From contig NZ_LT629693.1 of NCBI RefSeq assembly GCF_900099825.1, positions 3,669,001 through 3,733,000 of the forward strand: DNA of 64,000 nt, written 5' to 3'. This stretch comes from Bradyrhizobium ottawaense (GTDB taxonomy: Bacteria > Pseudomonadota > Alphaproteobacteria > Rhizobiales > Xanthobacteraceae). Of this stretch, positions 53,244-62,139 are shown in pieces. Made by a program: the position numbers and the translations under genes. The stretch's first letter is position 1. Every line of letters begins with the position of its first letter. The notes under the pieces were generated by a model that saw only the letters and a program-made list of their open reading frames with translations, ran no database searches and had not been told where the DNA came from.

Positions 53244-54653
53244 TCACGGTATTTCGTACACCACGATCTTGTCGGCGATGCCGCGCAGCGCGGCTTGTTT
53301 CTGGATCGGCTTGATCGCCTCCCGCTCCAGGATCGTGACCACTGCCGGCGAGTCGATCACCGGGCCGGTGATGTGAATTTCCTGCGACGTCGACAGGCTC
53401 TGCACCCTCGCTGCGATATTGACGGTCTGGCCGAAATAATCCTGACGTTCGTTGAGCATCACAGCGAGACACGGGCCTTCGTGAATTCCGATCTTCACGA
53501 TCAGATCCTCGGTACCGCGCTTGGCATTGAGTGCGGCCATGGCGGACCGCATGCGAAGCGCCGCGGCCAGCGCGTGTTCGGGCCTGATGAAGGTCGCCAT
53601 CACGGCGTCACCGATGGTTTTGACCACCGCGCCTTTTTCGGACGAGATGATTTCCAGCAGCGCGTGAAAGTGCGCGCGCACCAGATCGAAGGCGGCGAGG
53701 TCGCCGACCCGCTCATACAGCGCCGTCGATCCCTTCAGATCGGTGAACAGGAATGTCAGCGACGTGATCTTCAGCCGCTGATCGATATTGAGATTGTCGG
53801 CCTTGTAGACGTCGCGGAAGGTCTGGTTGGTCAGCATCCGCTTCGCGGTCAGGAACGGCTTGCGCTTGCCGAGCAGCTGATGGAGCCCGTCGGCGGCGAT
53901 GAACACCGACGGCAGCACCCGCACGCCGGTCTGATTGTCGAGTGACAGCCGCAGCGGACCGGGACGCATGGTGGTGGTTCCGGTCGGTGCATGGACGTTG
54001 TTGTAGATCAGCGATAGTTGCTGACGCTCCCTGGTCGGCTCGCCCTGAACGTCGATAAATTGCGCGGCATGGGTCACCGGTTCGAACACGATGATGAATT
54101 GCGCCGGTAATTGCAGCGACAGCACTGCTTTTTCGCCGGCCGGCAGTTCCAGCGCGTCCAGCGTCACCTCGTCGGTCAACGCCGCAAACGACTCCTTGTT
54201 TAAGTCGATGCCGGAACTCCAGAATACCTGTTTGAAGTATTCCCAGATCGGCAATGTATTGGGATCATGCGCCGCGATCCGCCGGACGCGCGGGCTGACG
54301 GTGAAGGCAACCTCGACCTGTTCGTCGACCGAGGCTTCGTAGCCCGCCGCGCACAGCGCGCAATTGTAATCGTCATGCCGCAGCGACTTCAGCGTCGAAT
54401 GCGCATCGAGCACCCCGCCACAGCCCGGGCACAGCACGTTCCAGGTCAGTTCGAACAGACCAAGCCGCGAGGCATGGAGGAAGCCCGAGATTATCAGCTC
54501 CTCGTCGAGCCCCGTTTGCCGCGCGAAATCAAGCACATTGACGCGGTTGAGCTCGTGGTCTTCGCCGGTCTCGATCAGGCGTGCGATCGCATCGGCCACC
54601 GCCGGGTCGGCGGTCTGCTTCAACACGGAAAACTGGGCGTTGATATCGCTCAT
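53244..54653 (-). CDS. Class III adenylate/guanylate cyclase with DUF5939-type zinc-ribbon N-terminal region
   Basis: 469 residues from ATG 54653 (GAGTTGCCTCAC upstream). The N-terminal half has a helical start, a CxxC...CxxC zinc ribbon (NVLCPGCGGVLDAHS and YNCALCAAGYEA, about 70-100), and a long linker with DUF5939-like strands. The C-terminal cyclase domain (about 285-469) has TFLFTDLKGSTALYERVGD (first metal Asp), VVKTIGDAVMATF (second Asp), KIGIHEGPCLAVM, and YFGQTVNIAARVQSLS (Asn and Arg of catalysis). The ending AALRGIADKIVVYEIP is normal. It synthesises a cyclic nucleotide in the cytoplasm. The third cyclase in the window, and the only one with a zinc ribbon. Confidence 0.93.
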   Translation of the reverse strand: MSDINAQFSVLKQTADPAVADAIARLIETGEDHELNRVNVLDFARQTGLDEELIISGFLHASRLGLFELTWNVLCPGCGGVLDAHSTLKSLRHDDYNCALCAAGYEASVDEQVEVAFTVSPRVRRIAAHDPNTLPIWEYFKQVFWSSGIDLNKESFAALTDEVTLDALELPAGEKAVLSLQLPAQFIIVFEPVTHAAQFIDVQGEPTRERQQLSLIYNNVHAPTGTTTMRPGPLRLSLDNQTGVRVLPSVFIAADGLHQLLGKRKPFLTAKRMLTNQTFRDVYKADNLNIDQRLKITSLTFLFTDLKGSTALYERVGDLAAFDLVRAHFHALLEIISSEKGAVVKTIGDAVMATFIRPEHALAAALRMRSAMAALNAKRGTEDLIVKIGIHEGPCLAVMLNERQDYFGQTVNIAARVQSLSTSQEIHITGPVIDSPAVVTILEREAIKPIQKQAALRGIADKIVVYEIP

Positions 54654-54760
54654 GTGAGGCAACTCAAATGGGATCGCCGGAGCACTCCAGCAATGCCCGG
54701 GATCTGTTTTGACGCGCTTTCCACGACGCCTTTCCAAGACGCCTTTCCAAGACGCCTTGG

Positions 54761-56161
54761 CTACCTCGGCGTAATGGCAAACCTCGGCGAGCGGTCAGGC
54801 TGGGTCGTCACCACGCCAAGCGGCATCACCGGCGCCTTGTCGAGCAAGCCGACCCGAAACGCCCCGATCATCTTGGCCAGCGCCAGCGTTGCTTCCACCA
54901 GGGCGAAATGCGCACCGATGCAGACGCGCGCGCCGACACCGAACGGCAGATAGGCGAAGCGATCGGGCGGCGTGCCGGTCATGAAGCGGGACGGGACGAA
55001 CGCGTTCGGATCGCGCCAGAGCTTTTCGTGCCGGTGCAGCAGCCATGGCGCAATCAGAATGACGTCGTTTTTCCTGACCGGCATGCCGGCGATCGTATCC
55101 GGTCCCGCCGCCGCGCGCGCGATCAGGAAGGCCGGCGGATAAAGCCGCATGGTCTCGTCGACCACCGCGCGGGTGAATTTCAAACGATCGAGATCGAGCG
55201 CGCCGTTGACGGTTGCGCCCTGCACCTCGGCCGCGACCTGTTCCTGGGTGACCGGATCGAGCGACAGCAAATACAGCGACCAGAACAGCGCTGTGGCTGT
55301 GGTCTCGTGGCCGGCGAGAATCATCGTCGCGACCTGGTCGCCGAGCTGTTCATCGGTGAAGGCCTCGCCGGTCTCCGGATCGCGTGCCGCGCCCATCAGG
55401 TCGAACAGATCGTTGGGCGGAGCGCCCTCGTTCTTGCCGGCGGCACGGCGTTCGGCCATCAGCATGCCGACGAAGGCCGTCCAGCGCTTGCGAAAGCGGG
55501 CGCGCGAAAAATCCTGCGGGCTCGGCCAGTTCAGCGGCAGCAGCAAATCCAGGAAATGCGGGCGCGCCAGCCGGGCGCCATACTCCATCACGAAATCGCG
55601 CAGTGCCGCGCCGTGGCGGTCCATGCCGAACGAGAACATGGTGCGGCCGGCAATCTCGAGCGTCATCCGCTGCATCGCCTCGCGCAAATCCACCGGCGCG
55701 TTGCTGGCGGCCTTGAGCTTGACGATCGTATCGTCGGTCGCCGCCAGCATATGCGGTATCAGCGTGGTCACCGCGCGCGGCGTGAAGGCGGGCGCCAGCG
55801 TCCGGCGCTGATATTTCCAGGCGCGCCCCTCGGCAATGAGCAATCCCTCGCCGAGGATGGGACGCAGCACGCGGAGGCCAGCAGGCGTGCGGGTGTAATT
55901 CTCGTAATTGTCGACCAGCACATGCCGGATCGCATCCGGCGTATTCAGGATGAAGCTACTGCGCCCGAAAAAGCGGCCTTGAATGATGTCCTCTTCATAA
56001 GCGCGCTGGCTCCAGGTGCCGAGAATGCTTTCGCGCATCGCCAACATCCGCCCCAGCGCCGTCATGGTCTTGGGCGCCCGAGGCGGGCTCGGGGGGATCA
56101 GCAGCTCTCGCGCGACCGGCATATCGTGGGCTTCGGCTATGCTCATATTCTGGTCCGCCAT
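54761..56161 (-). CDS. Cytochrome P450
   Basis: 466 residues. I-helix AGHETTATALFWSLYLLS (oxygen activation Thr), K-helix ETMRLYPPAF (ExxR), and the heme loop FGVGARVCIGAHFALVEA (Cys ligand about residue 408). CYP102-like or CYP4-like length and the FLIARAAAGPDTIAGMPVRKND region suggest a fatty-acid or terpene-type P450. It would need an unlinked ferredoxin and reductase, as none is adjacent. ATG 56161 follows GGGAA. Confidence 0.93.
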   Translation of the reverse strand: MADQNMSIAEAHDMPVARELLIPPSPPRAPKTMTALGRMLAMRESILGTWSQRAYEEDIIQGRFFGRSSFILNTPDAIRHVLVDNYENYTRTPAGLRVLRPILGEGLLIAEGRAWKYQRRTLAPAFTPRAVTTLIPHMLAATDDTIVKLKAASNAPVDLREAMQRMTLEIAGRTMFSFGMDRHGAALRDFVMEYGARLARPHFLDLLLPLNWPSPQDFSRARFRKRWTAFVGMLMAERRAAGKNEGAPPNDLFDLMGAARDPETGEAFTDEQLGDQVATMILAGHETTATALFWSLYLLSLDPVTQEQVAAEVQGATVNGALDLDRLKFTRAVVDETMRLYPPAFLIARAAAGPDTIAGMPVRKNDVILIAPWLLHRHEKLWRDPNAFVPSRFMTGTPPDRFAYLPFGVGARVCIGAHFALVEATLALAKMIGAFRVGLLDKAPVMPLGVVTTQPDRSPRFAITPR

Positions 56162-56243
56162 TTCCCGGCACTGCTACCGCCCCACCGGCCTATCTATGTA
56201 TTCGATCCGGGCGCGACAAAGGCGTGACGGCTCCGGAGAGCAG

Positions 56244-57617
56244 TTAATAGGTCAGCTCGGCGACCGCGATTCGGTTTTCGGAGGCAGGCCAGGCCCGTGC
56301 CACAATCCGTTCCTGGTTGAACACCGCCACCACCGGGCGGCCGGCCTCCGCAGCCGGAAGCCGCAGCGTCGTGACGGAATCGGTCGGCACGTCAGGCTTC
56401 ACATCCGTTGGCTGCTTGCCGTCGATCAGAACGATGTCGCGCGGCAGGCCGAAATAGCCCCGCGGCCGCGACATCAGGACCACGGCACCGGCGCCGGCAT
56501 CGGCCGGTCCAAGCGGGCGCGCTGCACGCAAATGCACGATGTCGGAAGAGCGTGGAAACGGCGAGCGATAGAAATGCGTCGTCGTCGAACCGGCCGATGT
56601 CAGCACGATTTCCAGGTACCAGCTCGGCTCGACCTTGGCCGGACCCCAGCGGCCATCCTCGCCGGCCTGCGACGAATGGATCGGGCCACCGATCCGCTCG
56701 CCGGTGTCGGCGGACACACGATAGACATCCACCGACGCACCGGACACGGGACGATTGGTTTGAACGCCGCCGGGCGTGGCCGTCACCAGCCCGCTCAATG
56801 TGACGGCCGCTTCCGGCACAATCTCGATCCGCGACGGTTCGCGGCCGGCGATGAATTTGTAGATCTCGCGGAACGCGCGCGGATGAAAGGCGGTCTCGCG
56901 GTGATCGACGGCGCCGAGCACGAGATTGGTCGCGCCCTTCAGCGCGGGCCCCTCCGCCGTCACGCCGGTCGGCGTGCCCGGCTTGCCGACAAAGCGGCCG
57001 TCGGCTTGGGCATATTTGTCGAGGCCGTCGCTGCGCAGCGTCAGGAACGCCGTGCCCGGCGTCACTTCATTTTCGCCCTCGTTCAAGCCGCGCAGGAACG
57101 GGCCGCGGCCGTTGAACTCGCCGCCGAGACCTTCCTCCCAATCATAGACGCCATGGTTGGGGACGCCGCACAGCACCGCATGGCTAACATCGGCGCCGCC
57201 GCCGTTCTTGATGTAGCTACGGATCGGGTTGCCGCCGCGCGAGTTCCCGACCAGCGCGATCCGCGACGCACCGGTGCGGCGCTTCAACTCCTTGATGGCT
57301 TCGCCGAGTTCGCGGCGCTGATCCTCGGTCGAGGAGCGATCGGCTTGCTCCACCTTGTCGTCGGTGCGCGCCAGCGGATTGGTGAAATTGATCGCGAACA
57401 TCCGATCGCGCGGCATGCCGTTCGATTCCATCCGCCACATTGTGGTGATCCAGAGCGCCGCATGATCGCCATTGCCATGCACGAAAAGAATTGGCGGTAT
57501 TTCCGCGGGTACAGGTGCTGCGGGGGCGGTCTGGGCAAAGGCCGAAACGCCGAATGGACCGGCCAGCAAGGGCAACGCCCCGGCGCTCTTGAGAATCAAC
57601 CGCCGCGACACGCTCAT
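56244..57617 (-). CDS. Alpha/beta hydrolase (lipase-like) with C-terminal beta domain, Tat-type signal
   Basis: 457 residues; ACGGGAGGTTCTGAA before ATG 57617. Twin-arginine-like leader SRRLILKSAGALPLLAG (1-29). The hydrolase part (about 40-270) has PILFVHGNGDHAALW, the nucleophile elbow ALVGNSRGGNPIRSY (GxSxG), and VDHRETAFHPRAF for the catalytic His. The C-terminal 180 residues form a beta-rich domain (VTLSGLVTATPGG, SGASVDVYRVSADTG). Fits secreted lipases/esterases of the class-2 type. Convergent with the MFS gene. Confidence 0.87.
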   Translation of the reverse strand: MSVSRRLILKSAGALPLLAGPFGVSAFAQTAPAAPVPAEIPPILFVHGNGDHAALWITTMWRMESNGMPRDRMFAINFTNPLARTDDKVEQADRSSTEDQRRELGEAIKELKRRTGASRIALVGNSRGGNPIRSYIKNGGGADVSHAVLCGVPNHGVYDWEEGLGGEFNGRGPFLRGLNEGENEVTPGTAFLTLRSDGLDKYAQADGRFVGKPGTPTGVTAEGPALKGATNLVLGAVDHRETAFHPRAFREIYKFIAGREPSRIEIVPEAAVTLSGLVTATPGGVQTNRPVSGASVDVYRVSADTGERIGGPIHSSQAGEDGRWGPAKVEPSWYLEIVLTSAGSTTTHFYRSPFPRSSDIVHLRAARPLGPADAGAGAVVLMSRPRGYFGLPRDIVLIDGKQPTDVKPDVPTDSVTTLRLPAAEAGRPVVAVFNQERIVARAWPASENRIAVAELTY

Positions 57618-57766
57618 TTCAGAACCTCCCGTTACTTTTCAGTACTTTAGCTGTGCTGTAGCACCATCGATAGTGGCGGAACCACTGGACAATGCGGGGT
57701 TTTCGCAGGCATCACTCTAAATTCCAAAGGAATCGAGCCGGTGACAGCCGGCCGATGGAACGGGAC

Positions 57767-59458
57767 ATGACCGACCAGCCGAAGCGCCCGTCTTTTGCCC
57801 CCGACAGCATTACGGCCCCGCTGCGCCATGCGGTGTTCCGGCGCATCTGGCTCGCCAGCCTTGTTTCCAACCTCGGCATCCTGATCCAGGGCGTCGGCGC
57901 CGCCTGGGCGATGACGCAGATGACGTCCTCCGCCGACAAGGTAGCGCTGGTGCAAACCGCGCTGATGCTGCCGATCATGCTGATCGCGATGCCGGCCGGC
58001 GCCATCGCCGACATGCACGACCGCCGCATCGTGGCGCTGGTCTCGCTCGCCATCGCTCTCACAGGCGCGACCGCGCTGACGGTGCTGGCGTGGTTCAACC
58101 TCGTCACCCCGAATATCCTGCTGGCGCTGTGTTTCGTGGTCGGCAGCGGCATGGCGCTGTTCGGACCGGCCTGGCAGGCCTCCGTCAGCGAACAGGTGCC
58201 GGCGGAGACGCTGCCGTCGGCGGTCGCGCTCAACGGCATCAGCTACAATATCGCACGCAGCTTTGGTCCGGCGATCGGCGGCATCGTGGTCGCGACCGCG
58301 GGCGCGGTGGCGGCGTTCGCGGTGAACGCGACGCTGTATCTGCCGCTGATGATCGTGCTGTTTCTGTGGAATCGCGCCAGCGAACCGTCGCGCCTGCCGC
58401 GCGAGCGCCTCAACCGCGCCATCGTCTCGGGCGTGCGCTACATCGCCAATTCGCCGTCGATCCGCATCGTGTTGATACGAACGCTGGTCACCGGCCTGAT
58501 CGGCGGCTCGGTTTCGGCGCTGATGCCGCTGGTCGCCCGCGATCTCCTGCATGGCGGCGCGCAGACCTACGGCATCATGCTGGGGGCTTTCGGAATGGGC
58601 GCAGTGATCGGCGCGCTCAATATCGCCGAGGTGCGGCGGCGCATGAGCGGCGAGGCCGCTGTACGCGCCTGCGCGATATCGATGGCGGGCGCGATTGCAG
58701 CGGTGGCCCTCAGCACGGAACCGGTGCTGACCGCGGCAGCCCTGGTGCTGGCCGGCGGGGTCTGGATGCTGGCGGTGGCCCTGTTCAATATCGGCGTGCA
58801 GCTCTCGGCGCCGCGCTGGGTCGCGGGCCGCTCGCTGGCGGCGTTCCAGGCCTCGATCGCCGGCGGCATCGCGATCGGAAGCTGGGGCTGGGGGCATCTG
58901 ACCGATGCCGCGGGCGTGGAAACTGCCTTGCTGGTCTCCGCCGGCCTGATGCTGCTGTCGCCGCTGCTTGGCATCTGGCTGCGCATGCCTCCGATCGGCG
59001 CCCGCAACGAAGCCGCCAGCGAAGTGCTCGCCGACCCCGAGGTGCGGTTGTCGCTGACCGGACGCAGCGGCCCGCTGGTGGTCGAGATCGAGTACCGCGT
59101 CTCGCAGGAAAACGCCCGGCTGTTCCACAATGTGATGCAGGAAGTGCAGCTCAGCCGGCAGCGCAACGGCGCTTATGGCTGGTCGATCGCGCGCGATATC
59201 GCCGATCCCGAACTATGGACCGAGCGCTATCACTGCCCGACCTGGCTGGATTATCTGCGCCAGCGCAACCGCGCGACCCAGTCCGAACGCGCGCTGCATC
59301 AGCGGGCGATCGATTTCCATGTCGGGCCAGAACCGATCCGCGTCCGCCGCATGCTGGAGCGGCCGTTCGGCTCGGTGCGCTGGAAGGAAGATACGCCCGA
59401 CCGCGCGGCCAACGAGGTGTTGCCGGTGGTAGCGACCGCGGCAGGCAGCAGTACGTAG
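57767..59458 (+). CDS. MFS transporter (MFS_3 / EntS-like) with cytoplasmic C-terminal domain
   Basis: 563 residues from ATG 57767 (GGAACGGGAC upstream; an ATG 12 bases earlier is possible). Twelve membrane helices (about 25-420) with the MFS loop GAIADMHDRRIVALV and PSAVALNGISYNIARSFGPAIGG, the drug/siderophore-export signature of the MFS_3 group. The final 130 residues (about 430-563: LVVEIEYRVSQENARLFHN, GAYGWSIARDIADPELWTERYHCPTWLDYL) form a cytoplasmic domain seen in many rhizobial MFS_3 proteins. Possibly an exporter for siderophores or drugs; no siderophore cluster adjoins. Confidence 0.9.
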   Translation: MTDQPKRPSFAPDSITAPLRHAVFRRIWLASLVSNLGILIQGVGAAWAMTQMTSSADKVALVQTALMLPIMLIAMPAGAIADMHDRRIVALVSLAIALTGATALTVLAWFNLVTPNILLALCFVVGSGMALFGPAWQASVSEQVPAETLPSAVALNGISYNIARSFGPAIGGIVVATAGAVAAFAVNATLYLPLMIVLFLWNRASEPSRLPRERLNRAIVSGVRYIANSPSIRIVLIRTLVTGLIGGSVSALMPLVARDLLHGGAQTYGIMLGAFGMGAVIGALNIAEVRRRMSGEAAVRACAISMAGAIAAVALSTEPVLTAAALVLAGGVWMLAVALFNIGVQLSAPRWVAGRSLAAFQASIAGGIAIGSWGWGHLTDAAGVETALLVSAGLMLLSPLLGIWLRMPPIGARNEAASEVLADPEVRLSLTGRSGPLVVEIEYRVSQENARLFHNVMQEVQLSRQRNGAYGWSIARDIADPELWTERYHCPTWLDYLRQRNRATQSERALHQRAIDFHVGPEPIRVRRMLERPFGSVRWKEDTPDRAANEVLPVVATAAGSST

Positions 59459-59586
59459 GTCATCCCCCGATGCGCAATTGCGCATCTGAGGACGATGCGG
59501 TGGGGGCGCGACACAAAATCGCGAAAACAACCCCATGCAAAGTAGAATGGCACGCGAAAAAGGGCCCGGCGGCGGGACCAGCCCAC

Positions 59587-59679
59587 CGTCATTCCGGGGC
59601 GCGCGCAGCGCGAACCCGGAATCTCGATCAATAACCTCTGGATTCCGGGTTCGATGCTTCGCATCGCCCCGGAATGACG
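59587..59679. repeat. Palindromic intergenic repeat, family B (copy 4)
   Basis: Copy of 3403-3485 with an extra ATCAATAACCTCTGG segment in the middle. It ends just before the stop of the Cys-rich gene at 59687. Confidence 0.88.
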
Positions 59680-59686
59680 AAAGCCG

Positions 59687-59908
59687 TTACTGCCCGTGGC
59701 TTGCCAGCATCGCCTGGCAGGCCTTGCTGATGCGCGCGCGGTTCTGCTTCAGGCACGCCAGCACGATCTGGTCGCCGTCCTGCATCTGCGCCCGGCAAAA
59801 CCGCGAGACGTCGCGGGCACAGGCGTCGTGTCCCTGCTGCCGCTGCTGCTGCGCTGAAGCGGCGGAAGCGATCAGTACCAACGGAATGAAGAACAGGATT
59901 TTGGTCAT
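59687..59908 (-). CDS. Small secreted cysteine-rich protein (Cys-rich repeat type)
   Basis: 73 residues. Signal peptide (1-19, ending ASA) then a 54-residue mature part with four cysteines in DACARDVSRFC...QIVLACLKQNRARISKACQAML. The C-x6-C...C-L-x-(K/R)-x-x-x-x-(I/L)-S-x-x-C pattern resembles the Golgi/FGFR-type Cys-rich repeat, here as a single unit for periplasmic folding. Function unknown. It is a likely distant paralogue of the protein at 60087-60368. Confidence 0.72.
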   Translation of the reverse strand: MTKILFFIPLVLIASAASAQQQRQQGHDACARDVSRFCRAQMQDGDQIVLACLKQNRARISKACQAMLASHGQ

Positions 59909-60086
59909 TTCAATATGCCTTCACACCAATAACGCGGTCCGGGCGTTCTAGAGCGCCCATATCGTGCCCGCAATGCATTTATGGAAAGCGAGCCGCACCA
60001 ACGCGCGGCTCATGAAGGCCTGGGAACCGGAAAGGCGCCTGCGTCTCATCGCCGCAAGCGCCTCTGGGAAATCGTGCGACAACCGC

Positions 60087-60368
60087 TTACTGCGCGGCGA
60101 GCTTGCCGGACCTTTGGGCGGCCATATCGCGGTCCATCACGGTGCGGCAACCGCTGGAGAGGCTGGCGCGCTTGCTGATCATGCAGGAGGTGATCGCCGG
60201 AATATTGGGGATCTCCGAACTGCACAGGCGAAACGCATCGCCGGTGCACATCTGCTGCGCTTCAGCGCTGAAAGCGAAGCCTGCGGTCGACGAAACCGCC
60301 GAGATCGAGGCGGCGAAAGCCAGCGCTAAACCGGCGTTGCGGATGGTGCTGGTGAAGGTGGCGGTCAT
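60087..60368 (-). CDS. Small secreted cysteine-rich protein (Cys-rich repeat type)
   Basis: 93 residues from ATG 60368 (CAGGAGCCGAAC upstream). Signal peptide (1-36, ending GFAFSA-type) then a mature region with CTGDAFRLCSSEIPNIPAIT and SCMISKRASLSSGC. The cysteine spacing is the same pattern as in the 59687-59908 protein, so both belong to one family of small secreted Cys-rich proteins. Function unknown. A CRP-like palindrome lies 76 bases upstream of its start, and the gene is divergent from the polysaccharide deacetylase. Confidence 0.72.
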   Translation of the reverse strand: MTATFTSTIRNAGLALAFAASISAVSSTAGFAFSAEAQQMCTGDAFRLCSSEIPNIPAITSCMISKRASLSSGCRTVMDRDMAAQRSGKLAAQ

Positions 60369-60443
60369 GTTCGGCTCCTGTTGGCCCGGCGAAGCGGGCC
60401 CTTGTTTGATGCAGCCACCATGGGCCGGCTTGCGCGGCCCGAC

Positions 60444-60459
60444 TGTGACTGAGATCACT
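60444..60459. promoter_or_regulatory. CRP-like palindrome between the Cys-rich and deacetylase genes
   Basis: TGTGA-CTGAGA-TCACT matches the TGTGA-N6-TCACA form of CRP sites with one mismatch. It lies 76 bases before the ATG at 60368 and 119 bases before that at 60578, so it could serve either divergent gene. Confidence 0.5.
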
Positions 60460-60577
60460 GAGCGCCAAGGGGCCATTTTTGTTGGCCAAACCGGATCGTG
60501 TTGGGGAGGCGTTAAGACCTTGTTCGCATTAATGGCATGTCGCGTGTGTGCCCCCTGAGTATGTGGAAAGAATAGCG

Positions 60578-61594
60578 ATGCGTAATGCGTTCGGCCTGAT
60601 GCTGGCCAGTGTTGTTGCGGCGGTTGCGATCGCCGGAGTTTGGTTCTGGACCTCCTCGCCGCGTGCCGACGTGGCCCCACCTCAAACCGTTGCCGCCCGC
60701 AAGGCCGAGCCACTGCCCGCCTTGGCCAAGGCAAAGGACGACGTCGAGGTCACGGCCTCGCTGTCGAAGCCCGCGCCGGCGCCCGCCCCGGTTCCACAGC
60801 CTGCCAAATCCACCTGCGCCAATCCCGATGCGCTCGGCGTCAGCCGCACCGTCATCATCGACACCACAGGCGGACCGGGCTTCGGCTTCCTGCAGTACAA
60901 GCAGTTCGATTTCTTGGGCGATAAGGAAGTGGTGCTGACCTTCGACGACGGTCCGTGGCCGACCACGCCGACGGTTTTGAAGGCGCTCGCCGATGAATGC
61001 ACCAAGGCGGTGTTCTTCCCGATCGGCCTGCACACCACCTATCACCCTGATATCCTCAAGCAGGTTGCCGCCGCCGGCCACACCATCGGCGCGCACACCT
61101 GGTCGCACGCCGATCTGCACAGCAAGAAGATGACCGAGCAGGCGGGCAAGGACGAGATCGAGAAGGGCTTCAGCGCCGTGAAGATGGCGATCAATGCCAA
61201 TCCGTCGCCGTTCTTCCGCTTCCCCGGACTCGCCCATACCCAGCCGACGCTGGAATATCTCGGCAGCCGTAACATCTCGATGTTCTCGGTCGATATCGAC
61301 TCGCTCGACTTCAAATCCTCTTCGGCCGACCAGGTGATCAACACCGTGATGACCAAGCTCGACAAGCAGGGCAAGGGCATCATCCTGATGCACGATTTGC
61401 AGAAGCACACCGCGCAGGCCCTGCCGACGATCCTGCGCCGCCTCAAGGCCGGCGGCTACAAGGTGGTCGAGATGAAGGCGAAGGCGCCGGTGGAAACCTT
61501 GCCGGAATACGACGCGCTGCTGGTCAAGGACCTGAAGGTGCCCGCCGTGAGCGCGCGTCCGCTCAGCAGCGTGGTGCAGACGGTTTCGCAGTAA
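60578..61594 (+). CDS. Polysaccharide deacetylase family protein (NodB-like)
   Basis: 338 residues; GGAAAG before ATG 60578. One N-terminal membrane anchor (about 5-25) and a 60-residue Ala/Pro linker lead to the NodB domain (about 115-310) with VVLTFDDGPWPTTP (the DD motif), IGAHTWSHADLHSK (His-x-x-x-His zinc ligands), FFRFPGLAHTQPTLEYL (Arg) and GIILMHDLQKHTAQALP (second His). It should remove acyl groups from cell-wall or secreted polysaccharides (peptidoglycan or chitin-like) outside the cytoplasm. Not symbiotic NodB itself, which is smaller. Confidence 0.93.
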   Translation: MRNAFGLMLASVVAAVAIAGVWFWTSSPRADVAPPQTVAARKAEPLPALAKAKDDVEVTASLSKPAPAPAPVPQPAKSTCANPDALGVSRTVIIDTTGGPGFGFLQYKQFDFLGDKEVVLTFDDGPWPTTPTVLKALADECTKAVFFPIGLHTTYHPDILKQVAAAGHTIGAHTWSHADLHSKKMTEQAGKDEIEKGFSAVKMAINANPSPFFRFPGLAHTQPTLEYLGSRNISMFSVDIDSLDFKSSSADQVINTVMTKLDKQGKGIILMHDLQKHTAQALPTILRRLKAGGYKVVEMKAKAPVETLPEYDALLVKDLKVPAVSARPLSSVVQTVSQ

Positions 61595-61641
61595 GAGCAG
61601 GCGACGACGGTTTGCGTTGCGCTTTACATCCTTAAAAACGG

Positions 61642-61729
61642 CGTCATGCCCGGGCTTGTCCCGGGCATCCACGTTTTTGAGGTACCGCGAAGTAAGACGT
61701 GGATGGCCGGGTCAAGCCCGGCCATGACG
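61642..61729. repeat. Palindromic intergenic repeat, family A (copy 2)
   Basis: Near-identical to 53-142. It ends 26 bases before the stop of the gene at 61756, between convergent genes. Confidence 0.9.
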
Positions 61730-61755
61730 TCTGTTGGATTGGCAAGCCGCGCCGC

Positions 61756-62139
61756 TTACCAATAAATCCCGTGGCGATGCAGTTCGCTGATGATGCGGCC
61801 CTCGGTCCAGTAGCGCTTGTGCCTGGGCTTGTCGGCCTTCGCCGTCTTCGCAGGCTTTGCCGATTCAGTGGCGGTCTGCTCAACCTTCGCTGTTTCAGCC
61901 TTCGGCGTCTCGGCTTTGGGTTCGACCGCCGCTGGCCGCTCGATATATTTCGGTGCTTCAACCTTGGGCGCTTCAACAGCCTGCGGGGCTTCAGCGGTTT
62001 TCGGCGCGTCGGCGATCTTGGCCGGCGCGGAAGCCGGCGCTGCCAGCACATCGCTTCCGGCCAATGACAAACTCCGCTCTCCAGCCTGCGCGGTCGCGGA
62101 AGCCAGAACGAACCCTGCGATCAGAATAAATTTGCGCAT
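61756..62139 (-). CDS. Secreted Ala/Lys/Glu-rich protein, unknown function
   Basis: 127 residues. Sec signal peptide (1-19, ending AQA), an 80-residue low-complexity region of Ala, Pro, Glu and Lys (PKTAEAPQAVEAPKVEAPK and similar) and a short conserved-looking C-terminus KRYWTEGRIISELHRHGIYW. The tail motif recurs in Bradyrhizobium proteins of this design. No known domain. A CRP-like palindrome lies 55 bases upstream of the ATG. Confidence 0.62.
   Translation of the reverse strand: MRKFILIAGFVLASATAQAGERSLSLAGSDVLAAPASAPAKIADAPKTAEAPQAVEAPKVEAPKYIERPAAVEPKAETPKAETAKVEQTATESAKPAKTAKADKPRHKRYWTEGRIISELHRHGIYW

Noticed and set aside
57647..59128. 493-codon minus-strand frame opposite the MFS gene
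   Set aside because: Antisense, Arg/His/Gln-rich; the MFS protein on the plus strand is complete.
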